Notes under the pieces: model-generated
Database searches by the model: none
What the model was told of the DNA's origin: nothing
What the model saw: the letters and a program-made list of their open reading frames with translations, nothing else
Shown: positions 8,814 through 16,147 of the stretch, one piece after another
How the letters are laid out: each line of letters opens with the position of its first letter
Position numbering within the stretch: the first letter of the stretch is position 1
NCBI RefSeq assembly: GCF_900086655.1
Contig: NZ_LT575476.1
Coordinates: 3,630,826 to 3,694,825, forward strand
DNA from: Paenibacillus tuaregi
Lineage (GTDB): Bacteria > Bacillota > Bacilli > Paenibacillales > Paenibacillaceae
Length of the DNA: 64,000 bases
Direction: 5' to 3'
Position numbers and translations under genes: made by a program

Positions 8814-8914
8814 TGGACACCCTCCCCTGGCATGTCATCGATTGAATATGTAAAAAAATGAACAAAGTTCCCTTCAACAATTCTTTGCACAGTACAACCG
8901 TATCTATCTGTCAT
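8810..8914 (-). CDS. Putative 34-residue upstream (leader) ORF of pgsA
   Basis: Within the roughly 140-nt leader between the pgsA promoter and pgsA lies an ORF reading MTDRYGCTVQRIVEGNFVHF and ending in MPGEGVQ. Its ATG has TGGGGGT 5 nt upstream. Its TGA stop overlaps the pgsA ATG as ATGA, the arrangement of translationally coupled genes. I do not recognise the peptide. It may be a regulatory leader peptide, a small protein, or a chance frame; the paired ribosome-binding site and exact overlap make chance less likely. Confidence 0.4.
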   Translation of the reverse strand: MTDRYGCTVQRIVEGNFVHFFTYSIDDMPGEGVQ

Positions 8915-8960
8915 TTTGTACCCCCAATGATCTGATGCCGTTCCAGATTTAATCCCTACA

Positions 8961-8989
8961 AGTATAATATACGGTCTATACCCTGTCAA
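8961..8989 (-). promoter_or_regulatory. Sigma-A promoter for pgsA-cinA
   Basis: The minus strand reads TTGACA, a 17-nt spacer and TATACT, one of the best sigma-A matches in the window. Predicted transcription starts about 140 nt before pgsA. Confidence 0.85.
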
Positions 8990-9044
8990 AATGAAGCAGG
9001 GCCTCATAAATATGCAAAAGCAGCATATCAAGAGACCTCATACT

Positions 9045-9536
9045 TTATTTCAGATTTGTAAATTGAAGGTCCAATGGCAGGTCTGCCTTCCGAAGCATTT
9101 GGATAACACTTTGAAGGTCGTCACGGCTTTTGCCCGTTACACGAATTTGATCTCCCTGGATCTGGCTCTTCACTTTCAGTTTGGAGTCACGGATCAGCAC
9201 ATTGATTTTCTTCGCATTATCCTGGTCTATTCCGGATTTCAGGGTGATCCGTTGACGAACGGTACCTAGTGAAGCCGGCTCCACCTTGCCATATTCCAGG
9301 TTTTTGATTGGCAGGCCGCGTTTGATCATTTTGGTCTGCAAAATATCGATAACCGACGCCAGCTTATATTCATCGTCGGATACTACTACAAGGACATCCT
9401 TCTCCACGGTTACGGAGCTCTTGCTGTTCTTGAAGTCAAACCGGGTCTCGATTTCCCGCTCGGTCTGCTGCAGCGCATTGGTCAGTTCTGCCATATCCAC
9501 CTTGGATACGATATCAAAAGAACTCTCATTACTCAT
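9045..9536 (-). CDS. yajQ: YajQ-family nucleotide-binding protein
   Basis: YajQ proteins are small cytoplasmic two-domain proteins; members in other bacteria bind cyclic di-GMP or other nucleotides, but the role in Firmicutes is not settled. The 163-residue product begins [20 protein letters not shown], contains [16 protein letters not shown] and [22 protein letters not shown], and ends with [13 protein letters not shown], which fits the family from end to end. The ATG has AAGGAG 10 nt upstream. Its promoter lies inside the innermost copy of a tandem repeat. Its position between pgsA and rodZ is not the B. subtilis order. Confidence 0.93.
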   Translation of the reverse strand: MSNESSFDIVSKVDMAELTNALQQTEREIETRFDFKNSKSSVTVEKDVLVVVSDDEYKLASVIDILQTKMIKRGLPIKNLEYGKVEPASLGTVRQRITLKSGIDQDNAKKINVLIRDSKLKVKSQIQGDQIRVTGKSRDDLQSVIQMLRKADLPLDLQFTNLK

Positions 9537-9571
9537 TTGATCACAACTCCTTCTTACTCTTATGTTTTAAT

Positions 9572-9601
9572 ATTATAAGAAAAACTGGATTTGAAGTCCA
9601 A
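9572..9601 (-). promoter_or_regulatory. Sigma-A promoter for yajQ
   Basis: The minus strand reads TTGGAC, an 18-nt spacer and TATAAT, about 36 nt before the yajQ start. The -35 box falls within the TTGGACTTCAAATCCAG segment that recurs in the two upstream repeat units, where the -10 position instead reads TTTAGA. Confidence 0.75.
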
Positions 9602-9831
9602 CCGATACTCTTAAGGTTGTTTTTCTTGCGATTCACTTGTCGTCCTTACTTCGAGGCTTTGCTTGTTCATCTAAAACAAAAACTGGATTTGAAGTCCAAC
9701 CGATACTCCTGGTTGTTTTTCTTGCGATTCACTCGTTGTCTTCACTTCGAGGCTTTGCTTGTTCATCTAAAACAAAAACTGGATTTGAAGTCCAACCGTT
9801 TCCCCTAAGGTCGTATTTCTTGCGCTTCACC
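9581..9831. repeat. Tandem direct repeat of about 97 bp, 2.5 copies, upstream of yajQ
   Basis: Units begin with AAAACTGGATTTGAAGTCCA at 9581, 9679 and 9775 (periods 98 and 96). The first two are nearly identical throughout. The third keeps about 55 nt and then diverges. Each unit contains an imperfect palindrome around TTGGACTTCAAATCCAG (minus strand) followed by a T-tract, which serves as the -35 region of yajQ in the copy nearest the gene. On the plus strand the array gives a short repetitive open frame without a ribosome-binding site, which I do not regard as a gene. Confidence 0.9.
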
Positions 9832-9839
9832 GGCTACAT

Positions 9840-9889
9840 TATAAAAACAAACAGGCGTCCCCCGGTTTAAGCCGTGAAGGACGCCTGTT
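9840..9889 (-). terminator. Terminator after the 57-residue membrane protein gene
   Basis: An 11-bp perfect stem (AACAGGCGTCC / GGACGCCTGTT) is followed by TGTTTTTAT on the minus strand, immediately after the small gene's stop. Its presence supports that gene being real. Confidence 0.88.
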
Positions 9890-9893
9890 CTGA

Positions 9894-10067
9894 TTAATAT
9901 TTCTGCTGCCTAGATATCCCGCGAAGTAGAAGTAGATCAAACACTCCACATAGTACGAGGGCAAGACCGAAGCCTGACAGTCCGTACCCCCACGCATCAG
10001 GTGTTAAGTAATACCCCAGCAAAGTGAGAATAATACCAAGACCTGTGATAATCCAGCTAATAGTCAT
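9894..10067 (-). CDS. Small hydrophobic protein of 57 residues, function unknown
   Basis: The minus strand encodes a 57-residue protein beginning MTISWIITGLGIILTLLGYY and ending GISRQQKY. Two hydrophobic stretches (about residues 4-20 and 29-48) are separated by a short loop (LTPDAWGYG), so it is probably a two-helix membrane protein with a basic C-terminus. The ATG has GAGGGTG 10 nt upstream and the stop is followed by a strong terminator. I do not recognise the family. It is short enough to be missed by 60-codon cut-offs. It follows rodZ by about 100 nt and may be the last gene of that transcript; a role in the envelope is only a guess. Confidence 0.75.
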   Translation of the reverse strand: MTISWIITGLGIILTLLGYYLTPDAWGYGLSGFGLALVLCGVFDLLLLRGISRQQKY

Positions 10068-10164
10068 ATGAAGGGGACACCCTCTTGTACCGATATAAGA
10101 TGTTGTGTACGGCCAACCTTAGCTTTAGGATATCCGTCCGCCAGCACCGTTATGCGCAGCTAAA

Positions 10165-11283
10165 TTATTGAGTATTTGTCCCACTCTCTGTACCGGAACC
10201 TGTCCCAGTTCCTCCAGTGCCGTTATTCGTGCTGTTTGTGGAGCCATCTGTTGTGGAGCCATCGGTTGTGGAGTTAGATGTCTGGGTACTTCCATCGCCC
10301 GAACCTTGATCCCCTGTACCATTATCGAGTTTTAATTGAATTCTGGTCGTGTTCTTCCCGTCTGTGACTACTTGGCCACCGACAGTGATGACTGTATTAT
10401 TCGAGTTACCCGACTTGATGTAGAGCCCTTCCGGTCCCAGATCAAAGGTCTGCACTTCTCCATCCTCAATACTCTTATAATAAAGCTTCTCCCCGCGGGA
10501 AGTTCCTTTGCGGATATCCATCCAGCTTTTACCGGAAGCTTTGATTTCCACTTTAACCGGTGTATTCCCGGTATTTGCAACCTTGAACACAGTCGTGCTG
10601 CCCTTCTTGCCATCAGGTGTTACTGTTACGGCTCCCGTACCTGTAGTGTCCGTTCCAGTACCCGTCTGGCTTCCATTTGTCCCGTCGCCTGTTCCAGTAC
10701 CTGAATTATTCTGGCCTTGGTTAGCCCCGGTCTGACCTTGGTTATTGGTTCCGGTCTGGCCTTGCCCCGTATTCTGATTACCGCCCTGAGCCGGTGGTGT
10801 GGTCGTCTCTGTCTTAGGTGGTGTAGCGGTGTTAGGGGTCTTCGTATTCGTCGTCACCGGTGTTGGGTCCGGGGTTTTGTTATCCTTCGAGCTGTAATTA
10901 CTTGATATTACAATGTAAATTACAATCACGATAATCGCCGCAAAAGACCACATCAGTGTCGTTGACAGCCATTTCGAATTCCGCTCATTTGCCGCATGAC
11001 TGCTTCTTCTTTTCTGAATCACCGGTTCCATGGTTGGTTCCGGCTCAGTTACCGGCACATCCTTGCGGTGTTCTTCTAGCAGCCCATCGGCATCCACACC
11101 AACTGTTTCCGCATAAGTCTTAATAAAAGCACGCACATAAAAGCTTCCTGGAAGAACCTTATAATCTCCAGCCTCGATGGCTTCGAGATATCTCTTCCTG
11201 ATTTTTGTCATTTCCTGAACATCGTCCAGCGACAAACCTTTTTGAAGTCTGGCCTCCTTCAATTGCTGGCCCAGATCCGACAT
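10165..11283 (-). CDS. rodZ: RodZ/YmfM-like protein (HTH + transmembrane + DUF4115)
   Basis: RodZ-type proteins link the MreB cytoskeleton to the membrane and help set rod shape. The 372-residue product has an N-terminal Xre-like helix-turn-helix (MSDLGQQLKEARLQKGLSLD to about residue 65), a basic stretch, one transmembrane helix (about 109-127), a Thr/Gly/Asn/Gln-rich extracellular linker (about 135-225), a DUF4115 beta domain (about 225-325) and a second Ser/Thr/Gly low-complexity tail. Length exceeds B. subtilis YmfM, mostly because of the two low-complexity parts. The ATG follows AGGAGGTGA. It lies next to ymfK as in B. subtilis. Confidence 0.9.
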   Translation of the reverse strand: MSDLGQQLKEARLQKGLSLDDVQEMTKIRKRYLEAIEAGDYKVLPGSFYVRAFIKTYAETVGVDADGLLEEHRKDVPVTEPEPTMEPVIQKRRSSHAANERNSKWLSTTLMWSFAAIIVIVIYIVISSNYSSKDNKTPDPTPVTTNTKTPNTATPPKTETTTPPAQGGNQNTGQGQTGTNNQGQTGANQGQNNSGTGTGDGTNGSQTGTGTDTTGTGAVTVTPDGKKGSTTVFKVANTGNTPVKVEIKASGKSWMDIRKGTSRGEKLYYKSIEDGEVQTFDLGPEGLYIKSGNSNNTVITVGGQVVTDGKNTTRIQLKLDNGTGDQGSGDGSTQTSNSTTDGSTTDGSTNSTNNGTGGTGTGSGTESGTNTQ

Positions 11284-11316
11284 GCCATCACCTCCTGTAA
11301 ATATTTGATCAAGCTG

Positions 11317-12084
11317 TTATTCATCAACCGAATAGAGTGTGGTGAACGTATCATACACGATTTCCTCTTCCGGATTGTTTCGAAGTTCAATAATAATGTC
11401 AAAATCACTGTATTCATACTTGGATTCTTTAATGAAAATATCCGGATGTTCAATAACCTTCGTGGAAGGCATGGACATGATATCCTCAAGCAGCTGGTAA
11501 TGCTTCTCGTTGGACCGGATCGTGCTGATGATCCCATCGATAATAAACACGTTGTTAGGATTGTTCTCATCCTCAGACAACTGGCTCCGAACCGTTTGCC
11601 TCAGCAGGGTTGACGAGACAAATGTCCATCTCTTCATCGAACACACACTGCCAGCGATAATCGACTCCGTCTTGCCCACTCGGGGCATACCTCTCAGGCC
11701 AATAACCTGATGTCCATCCCTCTTAAATAATTCACCCAAAAAGTCAACAAGCAACCCAAGCTCATCGCGGGTAAACCTGAAGGTTTTGCGGTCGTCGCTG
11801 TCCCTATCTATATAACGGCCGTGTCTCACAGCCAAAATATCCACAAGCCTTGGACTGCGCAAAGCTAACACCGTGATACTCTCTACCTTCGCAAGCATCT
11901 GGCCCAGAAGCGCAATCTTCTCGTCATCCTCACATTCCAACAACATACCGCGGGTCTGTCCTTCTACCCCGTTAATCGTCAGGATATTTACTCCAAGCAT
12001 ACCGAACATGGATGCAATATCCCCCAAAAGTCCCGGCCGATTTCTATGTATTTTGTACTCCATGTACCATTGAGTTTGTTTCAA
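11317..12084 (-). CDS. ymfK: YmfK-family protein (DUF3388), ACT-like domain plus P-loop
   Basis: A conserved Bacillales protein of unknown function. The N-terminal 75 residues (MEYKIHRNRPGLLGDIASMF, ITINGVEGQTRGML) resemble an ACT-type regulatory domain. The rest contains a P-loop-like motif, GLRGMPRVGKTES, and a segment NVFIIDGIIS resembling Walker B. Nucleotide binding is therefore plausible but undemonstrated. The start is TTG with AGAGGTG 7 nt upstream; the next in-frame ATG is within the conserved N-terminus. It lies between ymfJ and rodZ, the order found in B. subtilis. The 230 nt upstream of it contains the ymfJ terminator and no convincing promoter. Confidence 0.86.
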   Translation of the reverse strand: MKQTQWYMEYKIHRNRPGLLGDIASMFGMLGVNILTINGVEGQTRGMLLECEDDEKIALLGQMLAKVESITVLALRSPRLVDILAVRHGRYIDRDSDDRKTFRFTRDELGLLVDFLGELFKRDGHQVIGLRGMPRVGKTESIIAGSVCSMKRWTFVSSTLLRQTVRSQLSEDENNPNNVFIIDGIISTIRSNEKHYQLLEDIMSMPSTKVIEHPDIFIKESKYEYSDFDIIIELRNNPEEEIVYDTFTTLYSVDE

Positions 12085-12279
12085 CCGGCTTCACCTCTCC
12101 CTATCCATACTGCTGCATATTTCGACAAAACCTAATTCAAATCCTGCCATCTCTACATCAATCGCTAAAAACAGCCAAAAACGATGGCTCATTTCCTAAC
12201 CATCTTGGATTGAACACATATACTTGTTAATGATATATAAAATAAAAATGAAAGGCAAGTGCAGCTCAGTATATGGCAG

Positions 12280-12304
12280 AAAAGCCCCCAAATGGGAGCT
12301 TTTC
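12280..12304 (-). terminator. Terminator after ymfJ
   Basis: The stem AAAAGCTCCC / GGGGGCTTTT (one G-U) with a short ATTT loop and a T-rich 3' arm on the minus strand follows the ymfJ stop by about 10 nt. It ends the ymfF-ymfH-ymfI-ymfJ transcript. The remaining 195 nt to ymfK show no other clear element. Confidence 0.8.
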
Positions 12305-12314
12305 CAATGCTGAA

Positions 12315-12569
12315 CTACGAGTATTTCTTGGCAAGCTTCACCATCAATCGGGCAATGGTTCTGCGCTCCTCCTCATTACCAACATCCCAGATCTCTTTGA
12401 GAGCCCGGTTGGATGCATTCTGAGGATCGACCTTCTCTTCAAGAAATCCGCCGATTTCATAGGCCAAGTTGGAAATGCTGTCCTCACTTAGACCTGCTCT
12501 TTCCGCATGTTTCACCCTGTCACCAAGGAACTTCTTCCATGAATCGAAATTGCTCAGCACTGTTGACAT
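12315..12569 (-). CDS. ymfJ: YmfJ-family protein (DUF3243)
   Basis: An 84-residue, all-helical protein of the DUF3243 family, function unknown. It begins MSTVLSNFDSWKKFLGDRV and has the family's conserved IGGFLEEKVDPQNASNRALK and LWDVG-like (IWDVGNEEER) segments. The ATG has GGAGG 8 nt upstream. It follows ymfI and ends at a terminator, so it is the last gene of the ymfF-H-I-J group as in B. subtilis. Confidence 0.92.
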   Translation of the reverse strand: MSTVLSNFDSWKKFLGDRVKHAERAGLSEDSISNLAYEIGGFLEEKVDPQNASNRALKEIWDVGNEEERRTIARLMVKLAKKYS

Positions 12570-12649
12570 GATAAATCCTCCTTCGCACTGCGTTAAGATT
12601 TAAGATCAACAGTTGTAATATGTGATTCTTGGAACCTAATTATGCAATG

Positions 12650-12684
12650 CGGGGGCTGGATATGATTATGTAATCCAGCCCCCG
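12650..12684 (-). other. 12-bp hairpin overlapping the 3' end of ymfI
   Basis: The perfect stem CGGGGGCTGGAT / ATCCAGCCCCCG with an 11-nt loop includes the last codons and stop of ymfI. No U-run follows on either strand, so it is not a standard terminator. It may stabilise the upstream mRNA end or mark a processing site before ymfJ. Confidence 0.6.
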
Positions 12685-13433
12685 TTAGGGCTGATAATCT
12701 GTCCTGTAATATAGCTTGATTCGGGAAGAGCCAGGAAATACACCAGCGAGGCAACCTCATCTGGGTCAGCAAGCCGGCCGGCCGGAATCTCTTCCTCCAG
12801 CCGGCGGATCTCGGATTCCTCAAAGCTGTTCATCATATCCGTGCGGACCGCACCCGGAGCTACAGCATTCACGGTGACCATCGAAGGGGCCAACTCTTTG
12901 GCCAGCGCCTTGGTGAATGCATTCACGCCACCTTTGGCCGCAGAATAAGCAACCTCGCAGGATGCTCCCGACATCCCCCAAATTGAGGATACATTAATAA
13001 TTCTTCCAAACCGCTGCCGAATCATAAAAGGCATAAATGTCTGTGTGCACAGAAAAACACCTTTTAAATTCACCTTCATCATTTCGTCCCACTGCTCTTC
13101 CGTTAAGTCCTCCAGCATGCCATACCCCGCAATTCCTGCATTATTGACCAGAATATCCGGGTATAGACCATGATCATCCAGCTTCTCTTTCATCCGCAGG
13201 ATATCATCCTTCGATCTTAAGTCAGCACTAAGGGTAAGTACCTTTACTCCATGGGCCATACATTTGCGGGCGGTTTCATTCGCCTTCTCATGGGACTTGC
13301 CATAGTGGATAATCACACTTAATCCTTCCATGGCAAATCGTTCAGCAATGGCCGCGCCAATTCCCCGACTTGCTCCCGTAATTAATACGGTCATATTCTT
13401 GATGCTCTTCTCTCTCCCAGCTTCCAAAATCAT
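12666..13433 (-). CDS. ymfI: SDR-family oxidoreductase, YmfI-like
   Basis: A short-chain dehydrogenase/reductase resembling 3-oxoacyl-ACP reductase (FabG type). It has the Rossmann motif TVLITGASRGIGAA, the NNAG signature (DILVNNAGIAGYG), the catalytic Ser in INVSSIWG and the YSAAKGG Tyr-Lys pair, so it is probably an active NAD(P)-dependent enzyme of unknown substrate. I choose the ATG that overlaps the ymfH stop as ATGA, with GGTGAG upstream, giving 255 residues. A later ATG 13 codons on (MTVLITG) is an alternative with a poorer ribosome-binding site. It is genetically tied to the two M16 peptidase homologues. Confidence 0.88.
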   Translation of the reverse strand: MILEAGREKSIKNMTVLITGASRGIGAAIAERFAMEGLSVIIHYGKSHEKANETARKCMAHGVKVLTLSADLRSKDDILRMKEKLDDHGLYPDILVNNAGIAGYGMLEDLTEEQWDEMMKVNLKGVFLCTQTFMPFMIRQRFGRIINVSSIWGMSGASCEVAYSAAKGGVNAFTKALAKELAPSMVTVNAVAPGAVRTDMMNSFEESEIRRLEEEIPAGRLADPDEVASLVYFLALPESSYITGQIISPNGGWIT

Positions 13434-14713
13434 TCCGGACTCACCACAAGCGACACCGCCAGCTGATCCCAATTAATGTGATCTCTCAAGCGCTGATTAA
13501 CATCTTCAAGCGTGATCGACTCATAAAGTGGAAGCACGTTAAAAAAGTCCCCACCCCGCAGCCGGTAGCGGGTAAACTCATGAGCAATATTTTCCGGAGA
13601 ATTCATCATCCGCAAATAACCGCCGATCTTCTTCTTGCGGGCCCTTTCGAAGTTCTCTGCCTTAAATCCGGCTTCCATCAATGTATTGATCTCCTCAGTC
13701 ACCACGCGGAGCAATTCATCCGGATCACGGGTATCTCCTCCTATAGCGGAGAAGGCATAATTCGGATCGCTGTTATACTCGTGGCCGAAGCTGTCTGAGA
13801 TCAGGTCCATATCGTACAGCTTCTGATACAGCTCCGTGCTTGAACCGAATAGCAGATCCAGCACCAGCTTGGTGGTCAGGTCCAGCTTGACTCGTTCTTC
13901 CCCCGTAATCCCTAGGCGGGTTTCTTTGAACCCGAAGAGACACTTCGGAAGTGATACCGGGAGACGGGTAACACGGCGACGCTCATTTACTCCGGCAGGC
14001 TCATCCTCAAACAGACGATCGATATCGCCCTGCGGCTGATAGTTTTTCTTCGCTTGGTTAGTTCTTACCAGCTCGAATACTTCCTCAGGCTCCACTCCCC
14101 CAACGATGAAGAGCAGCATATTGCTTGGATGGTAAAAGGCGTTATAACAAGTGTACAAAGTTTCCTTGGTAATCGTACCAATCGACTCCACCGTTCCCGC
14201 GATATCAATATGAACCGGATGCGTCTTATACATCGCCTCGATTAGTCCGAAGTATACACGCCAATCCGGATTATCCGCATACATCCCGATCTCCTGGCCA
14301 ATAATTCCTTTTTCCTTCTCCACATTCTGGTCTGTGAAATAAGGGTTTTGAACGAAATTAATCAATGTCTCCAGATTAGCCGGGATATTCTCAGTGGCCG
14401 AGAACAGATAAGAGGTCTGGTCGAAGCTGGTAAATGCGTTGGCTGAAGCGCCTTGAGAGGCAAACGTGGCAAAAATATCACCTTCAGGCTCCTCAAACAT
14501 TTTGTGCTCCAGGAAATGGGCGATTCCATCAGGCACGGAGATTTCCTCCTGCCCCTCCACCCGGAAATGATTATCTATAGAGCCGTATTTAGTTGTAAAT
14601 GTGGCATAGGTCTTCTTGAAGCCCGGCTTCGGAAGGACGTAGACTTGAAGTCCGTTATCCATGACTTCGTGATACAGTGTCTCTTGAAGCTGTTCGTAAT
14701 GAATTTTGTCCAC
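13430..14713 (-). CDS. ymfH: M16-family zinc peptidase, YmfH-like (catalytic partner)
   Basis: An insulinase-type (M16) metalloprotease. The inverted zinc motif HxxEH is present as IAHFLEHKMFE, and the distal Glu falls in VEKEKGIIGQEIGMY, so the active site is complete. At 427 residues it has the two-domain half-clam architecture of the bacterial M16 monomers. The start is GTG with GGAGG upstream. It lies 3 nt after the related ymfF, which lacks the zinc motif, as in bacterial M16 pairs that form heterodimers. Its stop overlaps the ymfI start. Confidence 0.92.
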   Translation of the reverse strand: MDKIHYEQLQETLYHEVMDNGLQVYVLPKPGFKKTYATFTTKYGSIDNHFRVEGQEEISVPDGIAHFLEHKMFEEPEGDIFATFASQGASANAFTSFDQTSYLFSATENIPANLETLINFVQNPYFTDQNVEKEKGIIGQEIGMYADNPDWRVYFGLIEAMYKTHPVHIDIAGTVESIGTITKETLYTCYNAFYHPSNMLLFIVGGVEPEEVFELVRTNQAKKNYQPQGDIDRLFEDEPAGVNERRRVTRLPVSLPKCLFGFKETRLGITGEERVKLDLTTKLVLDLLFGSSTELYQKLYDMDLISDSFGHEYNSDPNYAFSAIGGDTRDPDELLRVVTEEINTLMEAGFKAENFERARKKKIGGYLRMMNSPENIAHEFTRYRLRGGDFFNVLPLYESITLEDVNQRLRDHINWDQLAVSLVVSPE

Positions 14714-14716
14714 AGC

Positions 14717-15997
14717 CTATTCCTCCTTTTCGCCTTTTAAGAAGTATACCGTATTTAAGTGGAACGTTTGAGCCGCTTCCTTCACATCGCTGGCTGTAAC
14801 CTGCTCCATTTGGGCCAACAGCTCTTCCGGGCTGCGTTCCTTACCTGAAATGACCCTGTTAAAATCATAAGCGATCATTTCAAAAGCGGAATCCTGCATC
14901 TCCACAATATGATTCCGAATCATCGCTTTCGTCTGATTCAGCTCCAAATCACTGATTTCCCCTTGGCGCATAGCCTCAAGCTGATTCTTAATAATTTCAA
15001 GCGCCTTCTCATAATTGGCAATTTCAATCCCGGATTGGATCGTCGCCATTCCTTTATGACCGTCATATCTTGAGGAGGCGTAATAAGCAAGGCTTTCCTT
15101 CTCCCGCACATTAATGAACAGCTTGGAATGCGGATAACTGCCAAGAACGCCGTTATACAGCAAGGCGGTAGCATATTTGTCGTCCCCGTATGTAATCGGG
15201 GTTCTGAGTCCAAGATTCAGCTTGCCCTGATTCACGTTAAGACGCTCTTCGACCGTATGCACATCCCCTGTCTCAAAGCTCACATTCGTTGGAGTGTATT
15301 GTCTGGCTTCCGTCCGTTTGATCTTAAAGCTCTTCTCCACAAGCCGGGTAACTTCTTCAAGCGTTGTATCCCCGACCACATAGAGATCCAGATTTGCGTT
15401 CTCCACCCAGCTGCCAAAGGCGGAATACAAGCTTTCCGGTGTAATGGCGGCCAACTCTTCCCTGCTGCCAAGCGGATGCAGACGGTAAGGATCATTCCGG
15501 AACATCTCTTCGAGACAGCGCTCGGCCGCGTAGCGGATCTTGTCATTGATAATCGATTCCAGCTTCTTACGCACGGTCTCCTTCTCTGCTGCTACATAAG
15601 AGGCACGGAAGCTTCCATTCTCAGTTACCGGCTCAGTCAGCACTTCTCCCAGAAAGGAGAAGGACTGCTCCAATAACGATTCATTACTCTGTACAAAGCT
15701 GTCATTAATCGTATCCATGCGGAGCTGCACGATCTGGTGATCGCCTCTCTTGTAAATATCGAAACCGAAGCCGGCGCCATACAGATTCTCAAGCCGCTCC
15801 CTGAATTGTGTTGTTTCCGGATAGGACACCGTACCTCTGCGGAGAACAAACGGAATCAGACCGGTTGTTGCCACCGTCTTTTCTTCAAGGGGAATCCCGG
15901 CATATACAGAAATCGCAAACGTTTTAAACCTTTTTGTCGGCATTACATGAATTCGGATATGGTTTACGCTTCCGCGCTCAAACAAAATCTTATTCAA
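14717..15997 (-). CDS. ymfF: M16-family peptidase homologue lacking the zinc motif, YmfF-like
   Basis: A paralogue of YmfH of about 426 residues. Where active M16 enzymes have HxxEH, this protein reads TGLIPFVLRRGTVSYP, so it cannot bind zinc in the usual way and is probably the inactive partner of a heterodimer. The C-terminal domain is well conserved (VNQGKLNLGLRTPITYGDDK, YSKL-like PHSKLFINVREKESLAYYASS). I choose a TTG start (NKILFERG) with AAAGGGG 8 nt upstream; a TTG two codons earlier is possible. It heads the ymfF-H-I-J set; the upstream gap has a weak TTGCTT-18-TAGAAT promoter candidate. Confidence 0.9.
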   Translation of the reverse strand: MNKILFERGSVNHIRIHVMPTKRFKTFAISVYAGIPLEEKTVATTGLIPFVLRRGTVSYPETTQFRERLENLYGAGFGFDIYKRGDHQIVQLRMDTINDSFVQSNESLLEQSFSFLGEVLTEPVTENGSFRASYVAAEKETVRKKLESIINDKIRYAAERCLEEMFRNDPYRLHPLGSREELAAITPESLYSAFGSWVENANLDLYVVGDTTLEEVTRLVEKSFKIKRTEARQYTPTNVSFETGDVHTVEERLNVNQGKLNLGLRTPITYGDDKYATALLYNGVLGSYPHSKLFINVREKESLAYYASSRYDGHKGMATIQSGIEIANYEKALEIIKNQLEAMRQGEISDLELNQTKAMIRNHIVEMQDSAFEMIAYDFNRVISGKERSPEELLAQMEQVTASDVKEAAQTFHLNTVYFLKGEKEE

Positions 15998-16147
15998 GGA
16001 CAAAACCCCTTTACGAGAGACTGTTGATGAAGTATATTGTCACATCATCTGCATAATAACGGCAAATTTAAATCCATTCTATACCATTCCAAAGTAAAGA
16101 AGCAACCAGGGGAACCCTGAGCTGCTCTTCGTTGTCAAGCTTTACTT

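Noticed and set aside
9585..9602. TTGGACTTCAAATCCAG (minus strand) is identical to the anticodon arm of bacterial selenocysteine tRNA.
   Set aside because: No acceptor, D or T arms surround it, it recurs in each tandem unit, and it overlaps the yajQ promoter. The likeness is a chance consequence of a short palindrome.
9617..9870. Open frames on the plus strand across the tandem repeat (63 and 77 codons with duplicated peptide).
   Set aside because: They are products of the repeat unit length, lack a ribosome-binding site, and oppose every real gene.
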